From Collinsella sp. CAG:166 (GTDB lineage Bacteria; Actinomycetota; Coriobacteriia; Coriobacteriales; Coriobacteriaceae), in contig FR878696.1 of NCBI GenBank assembly GCA_000434535.1, forward strand, positions 24,182 to 68,264: a DNA stretch of 44,083 nucleotides, in the 5' to 3' direction. Positions 40,499 through 44,083 of this stretch are shown in pieces (within the stretch, counting starts at the first letter, position 1; every line of letters starts with the position of its first letter). The notes beneath the pieces are model-generated. The model did not search any database and was not told the DNA's origin. It was given only the letters and a program-made list of their open reading frames with translations. The translations under genes were made by a program, and so were the position numbers.

Positions 40499-42018
40499 TG
40501 GTCCCTCCTTCCCTGGTACATCGCCGCCTCGAGCACGTGGTCCTGCGTCACTTGCTCGCTCTCGGCGACATCTGCGATCGTGCGTGCAATGCGAACCAGG
40601 CGCACGATGCCACGCCCTGTGAGATGTGTGCGTTTGGACAGACCGAGTACGCATTTCTCGGCAGCATCATCGAGCTCAAAGGTCGAAACGACGCCGTCAA
40701 TGGACCGCGTCTCGTCATCCTCGGCCTCGGCATCCGCATCGTCCATACGGGATTCGCGCCAAGCGCGAAAGGCGCGACCGCGCACAACGTAGTCACGTAA
40801 TTCGGCCGACGACATACCCTCCGCACCCTCGATAATCACTTGGGGGTCGGGACGGGTCACATCGATCATCATGTCGATACGGTCGGCCAAAGGACCGCGC
40901 AGTTTAGACCGATAGCGCTCGACCATCGATGCCGAGCAGCGGCATGGCACCTCACGGTCGCCCAAAAAGCCGCAGGGGCAGGGATTGCTCGCAGCGAGCA
41001 GCTGAAAGCGCGACGGGAAGGTAAAGGCCCCGTCGACGCGTACGATCCTCACATAACCGCGTTCGATGGGCTGACGCAGCGTCTGCAGTACGCCCGTGGG
41101 AAACTCGGCAAGCTCGTCCAAAAATAGCACGCCGCCATGAGCAAGGCTGATCTCACCCGGGTGCACCGGGCGCCCACCGCCGATAAGGCCTGCGGTCGAA
41201 ATACTGTGATGGGGACTGCGGAAGGGCCGGTGCCCCGCCAACAAGCCATCAATGTTCTCACCCAAAACCGAATGGATGCACAGCGCCTCCTGTTGATCCT
41301 CGACGGAAAGCTCGGGCAGGATGCCGGTCATACGGCGTGCGAGCATCGTCTTGCCCGATCCCGGGGACCCAATCATGAGCAAGCCGAGTTCTCCTGCTGC
41401 CGCAAGCGCCATGCCGCGTTTAGCGACTTCCTGCCCCAGTACGTCAGCATAGTCGAGCTCAGGTTCAAAGGACGCCTCGACGCCCTCAGAATCCAAGTAG
41501 TGCCGTGCGGCATCGCCCATGCCGCGAGCAAGCTGAGACAGATGGTCGATAAAGCCGCAATCCACGCCCGCAAGCGGCACATGCTGATCGGACCTGCCGG
41601 CAATAAAAGACAGCCCCATGTCGCGAGCCAATAGTTGAAACGCCACCTCGCCCTTGACAGGAAGCACCGTACCGTCCAAGCCGAGCTCGCCGGCGATAAG
41701 ACAACGATCGAGGTTGTCGCGGGGAATCTGCCCATCGGCCGCCAATACCGCGATGGCGATGGGCAGATCAAAGCCGCTACCGGTCTTGCGAATATCGCCG
41801 GGCGCCAGATTGACCGTAATGCCCGAGCGTGGGATCTCGAACCCGGCGGAGCGCATCGCACAGCGAATACGACCACGTGACTCCATCACCTCCATACTCG
41901 GGATGCCGAGCATCTGAATGCCCGGAACGCCGCCAGCAAGCGAGACCTCGACCGTGACGTGAATCGCCTCGACGCCGCGAATGCAGGCCGCGTGAACGGC
42001 AAACGTCTCGAACGCCAT
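40495..42018 (-). CDS. comM: ComM / YifB family AAA+ Mg-chelatase-like ATPase
   Basis: Hexameric AAA+ helicase known in Gram-negative bacteria to promote branch migration when transforming DNA is integrated. An N-terminal Lon-like fold (about 1-180) comes first. Walker A GSPGSGKT is at 217-224, Walker B is GVLFLDELAEF, and a PCPCGFLGD cysteine cluster follows a YVRIVRVDG loop. The ChlI-like C-terminal part has RTHLTGRGIVRLVRIARTIAD. Its 507 residues are normal. The ATG 42018 shares one base with the yraN stop. The yraN-comM-dprA order is common; the shared upstream box suggests a role in competence here too. Confidence 0.93.
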   Translation of the reverse strand: MAFETFAVHAACIRGVEAIHVTVEVSLAGGVPGIQMLGIPSMEVMESRGRIRCAMRSAGFEIPRSGITVNLAPGDIRKTGSGFDLPIAIAVLAADGQIPRDNLDRCLIAGELGLDGTVLPVKGEVAFQLLARDMGLSFIAGRSDQHVPLAGVDCGFIDHLSQLARGMGDAARHYLDSEGVEASFEPELDYADVLGQEVAKRGMALAAAGELGLLMIGSPGSGKTMLARRMTGILPELSVEDQQEALCIHSVLGENIDGLLAGHRPFRSPHHSISTAGLIGGGRPVHPGEISLAHGGVLFLDELAEFPTGVLQTLRQPIERGYVRIVRVDGAFTFPSRFQLLAASNPCPCGFLGDREVPCRCSASMVERYRSKLRGPLADRIDMMIDVTRPDPQVIIEGAEGMSSAELRDYVVRGRAFRAWRESRMDDADAEAEDDETRSIDGVVSTFELDDAAEKCVLGLSKRTHLTGRGIVRLVRIARTIADVAESEQVTQDHVLEAAMYQGRRDQ

Positions 42019-42503
42019 CACGACACCTGCCAATCGAACGCGTTGTACTGATGCTCGATCTCGGCGATATGCCCGCCGCGAATGGTAACACCCACGGCAT
42101 CGAAGCGAATCGCCTTGAGCGGATAATGCTCCATGAGATAGCAACTTGCGATGCGGCGGTAGCGGCGTTGCTTTTGGGCGTCCACGGCCTCCTCGGGAAA
42201 GACCCGCGTGTTGCAATCCAGGGCGACGCGTCTGGTCTTGACCTCGGCCATCACCACGACATCGTCGAGCTCATCGAGCAGCACCAGATCGGCTTCGCCC
42301 TCGGTGCAACGATAACCCTGCTCCAGCAAGGTGTAGCCGCGCTCGTTAAAGTAGTCGATGGTGATCAGCTCGCCCAGCATACCCAGCTCGCGGGGACTGA
42401 GCCCCTTGATAAACTCGGGCATCATCGCCCCGCAGTCGAGCTCGCCGTTTTCCCAACGCTCCTTGAGCTGCTGCGTCTTGCTCTTTTTGCTTGCGGCACT
42501 CAT
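42018..42503 (-). CDS. yraN: YraN/UPF0102 family nuclease-like protein
   Basis: Small PD-(D/E)xK-like protein of unclear function. The core (about 40-155) has LGMLGELITIDYFNERGYTLLEQGYRC, then GEADLVLLD and the catalytic-type EVKTRR, the typical YraN pattern. It has 161 residues against 115-130 in most relatives, owing to about 38 extra N-terminal residues that are charged (KKSKTQQLKERWENGELDCG). The start is ATG 42503 with AAGGAG upstream. First gene of yraN-comM-dprA, with the shared competence box 72 bp upstream. A role in processing incoming DNA is plausible by context only. Confidence 0.88.
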   Translation of the reverse strand: MSAASKKSKTQQLKERWENGELDCGAMMPEFIKGLSPRELGMLGELITIDYFNERGYTLLEQGYRCTEGEADLVLLDELDDVVVMAEVKTRRVALDCNTRVFPEEAVDAQKQRRYRRIASCYLMEHYPLKAIRFDAVGVTIRGGHIAEIEHQYNAFDWQVS

Positions 42504-42574
42504 GGGATCTCCTTTCCCGCACACTGCATTGCCCCGATGATGAGGGCACCTTTCATGCGGGTAAGTACCGGAAG

Positions 42575-42594
42575 CAAACCAAAAGCTGACCAAA
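42575..42594 (-). promoter_or_regulatory. Shared competence-operon box, yraN-comM-dprA copy
   Basis: Minus-strand TTTGGTCAGCTTTTGGTTTG, 19/20 identical to the box upstream of comEA. The only difference is at position 8 (A here, G there). It ends 72 bp before the yraN ATG, against 76 bp at comEA. It lies between the rnhB terminator and yraN, so it belongs to the competence operon promoter. Confidence 0.5.
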
Positions 42595-42601
42595 TGCCGT
42601 C

Positions 42602-42643
42602 AAAAAACGGGCCGTACGCAACAATCACGTTGCACACGGCCCG
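42602..42643 (-). terminator. Terminator after rnhB
   Basis: CGGGCCGT/ACGGCCCG stem (42608-42615 with 42636-42643) with a second inner GCAAC/GTTGC stem, followed on the minus strand by TTTTTT (42602-42607). It cuts rnhB off from yraN-comM-dprA. Confidence 0.92.
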
Positions 42644-42692
42644 CTACCAGCAGGTTTATAAAACCCCGGAGGTCCCTGTCTCCACAATTGAC

Positions 42693-43481
42693 CTAGAAAA
42701 GGCGCTCAGTCTGCAGAAAGTTTCCGCAAAAGCTCACGCGGTGCAGAGGACAAAGTCCATGTTTGCGAATGGCCTCGATATGCTCGGGGCTCGCATAGCC
42801 CTTCGACTCGGCCAGATGGTACTCGGGATACTCGGCGTCGTACTCGACCATCATCTCGTCACGCGTGACCTTGGCCATGATGGACGCCGCGGCGATGCAG
42901 GCGATCTTGGCATCGCCCTTCACCACATCGCGCTCGTTGGGAACGGCACCCAAAGGATTACCGTCCATGAGGACGCAGTCGGGTTCAAGCCCCGTATCGG
43001 CCACAGCACCCGCGACGGCAGCGCGGATGGCGCGGGCCATGCCCATATCATCGATATCCTTCGGCGCGATATGGCAAAAACCGATCGCCGTCGCCACCTC
43101 GGCAATCTTCACTGAGAGCAGCTCGCGGCGCGCCGGCGTGAGCTTTTTGGAATCGTTGATGCCCCAGATGCGCGGCTCCATCGGAAGACACACGGCACAC
43201 ACGGTCAAGGGACCCGCTACCGAGCCACGACCCACCTCGTCGACGCCCACGACCACGCCATCGCCACCAAGCTCATGCATAAGCTCGTACATGACATTGA
43301 CGCGCTCGCGCTCGGCAACCTCTTTGGAATGGCGTTTGAGGGCGCGTTCACAAGCCTTGATCACCTGCTGGCGCGGATCCTCGCGATAATGCTCCACGAG
43401 GGCGGGGATCTCCTCAAACGTGGCACTCGCCAGCTCGCCGGCAACCTGCGATGCCGAAACCGAGCTCGTCATATTGGCCAT
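42693..43481 (-). CDS. rnhB: Ribonuclease HII
   Basis: Cleaves RNA in RNA-DNA hybrids and at single embedded ribonucleotides. The catalytic GVDEVGRGSVAGPL is at about 78-91, with further acidic residues in the VLMDGNPLGAVP and KGDAKIACIAAASIMAKVTRD segments. An N-terminal extension of about 75 residues (helical, charged) precedes the core, similar to the longer Gram-positive RNase HII proteins; 262 residues in all. The start is ATG 43481 with AAGGAGG seven bases upstream. It follows rplS, with a terminator between them. Confidence 0.95.
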   Translation of the reverse strand: MANMTSSVSASQVAGELASATFEEIPALVEHYREDPRQQVIKACERALKRHSKEVAERERVNVMYELMHELGGDGVVVGVDEVGRGSVAGPLTVCAVCLPMEPRIWGINDSKKLTPARRELLSVKIAEVATAIGFCHIAPKDIDDMGMARAIRAAVAGAVADTGLEPDCVLMDGNPLGAVPNERDVVKGDAKIACIAAASIMAKVTRDEMMVEYDAEYPEYHLAESKGYASPEHIEAIRKHGLCPLHRVSFCGNFLQTERLF

Positions 43482-43516
43482 ACCAGGCCCTCCTTGCATG
43501 CAAATCAAATAAAAAG

Positions 43517-43540
43517 AAGGGCCACCCGAAGGTGACCCTT
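43517..43540 (-). terminator. Terminator after rplS
   Basis: Ten-bp stem (43517-43526 with 43531-43540, one G-T pair) closed by a stable TTCG tetraloop on the minus strand, followed by a T-rich tail. 34 bp past the rplS stop. Confidence 0.9.
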
Positions 43541-43574
43541 ACGTCCAAACGAGTGGACAGACGCTGCGATCTTC

Positions 43575-43916
43575 TTAGCGCTTCTCGGGGATGCGAGCAG
43601 CCTTGCCCACCTTGTCGCGGAGGTAGTACAGCTTGGCGCGACGGACGCGACCATGACGAACGACCTCGAGCTTGGCGATCTTGGGGCTGTGAAGCGGGAA
43701 GGTACGCTCAACACCGACACCGAAGGACATCTTGCGGACGGTGAAGGTCTCGCGGGCACCGGCGCCGGCCATGCGGATGACGTCGCCCTGGAAGACCTGG
43801 ATGCGCTCGCGGTCGCCTTCCTTAATGCGGTAGTGAACCTTGACGTTGTCGGCGACGCGAACCTGAGGAATGTCCTCGCGGATCTGCTGACGCTCGATTG
43901 CGCGGATGTAATCCAT
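43575..43916 (-). CDS. rplS: 50S ribosomal protein L19
   Basis: Large-subunit protein at the subunit interface. The 113 residues include DYIRAIERQQIREDIP, HYRIKEGDRERIQVFQGDVI, FTVRKMSFGVGVERTFPLHSP and the basic C-terminal RHGRVRRAKLYYLRD. The start is ATG 43916 with AAGGA seven bases upstream. It has its own promoter (43986-44013) and leader hairpin, and ends in a terminator before rnhB. Confidence 0.97.
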   Translation of the reverse strand: MDYIRAIERQQIREDIPQVRVADNVKVHYRIKEGDRERIQVFQGDVIRMAGAGARETFTVRKMSFGVGVERTFPLHSPKIAKLEVVRHGRVRRAKLYYLRDKVGKAARIPEKR

Positions 43917-43940
43917 GTGCAATTCCTTACTCTTCTAGAG

Positions 43941-43964
43941 GTGCCGTACCACCTTGGCCGGCAC
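43941..43964 (-). promoter_or_regulatory. Leader hairpin upstream of rplS
   Basis: GTGCCG/CGGCAC stem (43941-43946 with 43959-43964) with a 12-nt loop, 25 nt before the L19 start codon. It could be part of an L19 autoregulatory leader, but I cannot match a known fold. Confidence 0.3.
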
Positions 43965-43985
43965 GTAGTTGAACAAACGTATTCG

Positions 43986-44013
43986 AGTATACACGCGCGG
44001 GTTTCTGCTGCAA
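43986..44013 (-). promoter_or_regulatory. Promoter of rplS
   Basis: Minus-strand -35 TTGCAG (44008-44013), 16-bp spacer and -10 TATACT (43986-43991), 70 bp upstream of the rplS ATG. Confidence 0.65.
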
Positions 44014-44063
44014 GAACAATTTTTTACGCAGACAAAAAGACAAAACCCGCACATGATAACCGC

Positions 44064-44083
44064 CCGCCTCACGAATGAGGCGG
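44064..44083 (-). terminator. Hairpin at the right edge, partly outside the window
   Basis: Eight-bp stem around a CGAA loop (44064-44071 with 44076-44083); the stem may continue past the window. Downstream minus-strand sequence has T-rich stretches only some way off. Possibly the terminator of a minus-strand gene to the right. Confidence 0.35.

Overview
The window looks like a chromosomal core region of a Coriobacteriia actinobacterium, most likely Collinsella or a close relative. Signs of this are the high G+C content, the actinobacterial integration host factor mihF in front of gmk-rpoZ, a PyrR-controlled pyr operon, and a large codon-biased AdhE of a fermentative gut anaerobe. This assignment is inference from gene content; no 16S rRNA or other marker search was possible. 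Nearly every gene is on the minus strand. The exceptions are rpmB, adhE and a kinase gene at 21.8-26.8 kb, with a REP-associated transposase (minus strand) between rpmB and adhE.

Layout, left to right. 1-8.6 kb: lepA, dusB, hemW, an unusual second DnaJ, dnaJ, mtaB and phoH (cut by the window edge), read leftward as one closely packed cluster. 8.7-13.1 kb: rpsT alone, then the competence operon comEA-comEC-holA. 13.3-15.8 kb: mihF-gmk-rpoZ-thiI. 16.0-21.4 kb: the pyrimidine operon pyrR-pyrB-pyrC-pyrK-pyrD-pyrF behind a transcription attenuator. 21.7-26.8 kb: rpmB, a RAYT element bounded by about 55-bp inverted repeats, adhE and an APH-fold kinase. 26.9-37.2 kb: the classic translation, envelope and isoprenoid series rpsB-tsf-pyrH-frr-uppS-cdsA-dxr-rseP-ispG-proS. 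37.3-43.9 kb: rplS-rnhB, then yraN-comM-dprA-trmFO-xerC.

Functionally the window covers translation (r-proteins S2, S20, L19, L28, EF-Ts, EF4, RRF, ProS), tRNA modification (MtaB, DusB, ThiI, TrmFO), UMP synthesis, the last MEP-pathway steps linked to undecaprenyl and phospholipid precursors, DNA uptake and processing (ComEA, ComEC, DprA, ComM) and ethanol fermentation.

The most interesting observations are these. (1) A nearly identical 20-bp box, TTTGGTCRGCTTTTGGTTTG, lies 70-95 bp upstream of both competence operons and nowhere else that I could see; it contains a direct repeat with an 11-bp period, which suggests a shared competence operator. (2) A DnaJ-like protein with a membrane-spanning tail occupies the slot normally held by hrcA. 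(3) The site-2 protease RseP has an insert of about 105 residues that resembles a winged helix. (4) A RAYT gene is flanked by paired REP hairpins in inverted orientation. (5) xerC appears to start at ATA.
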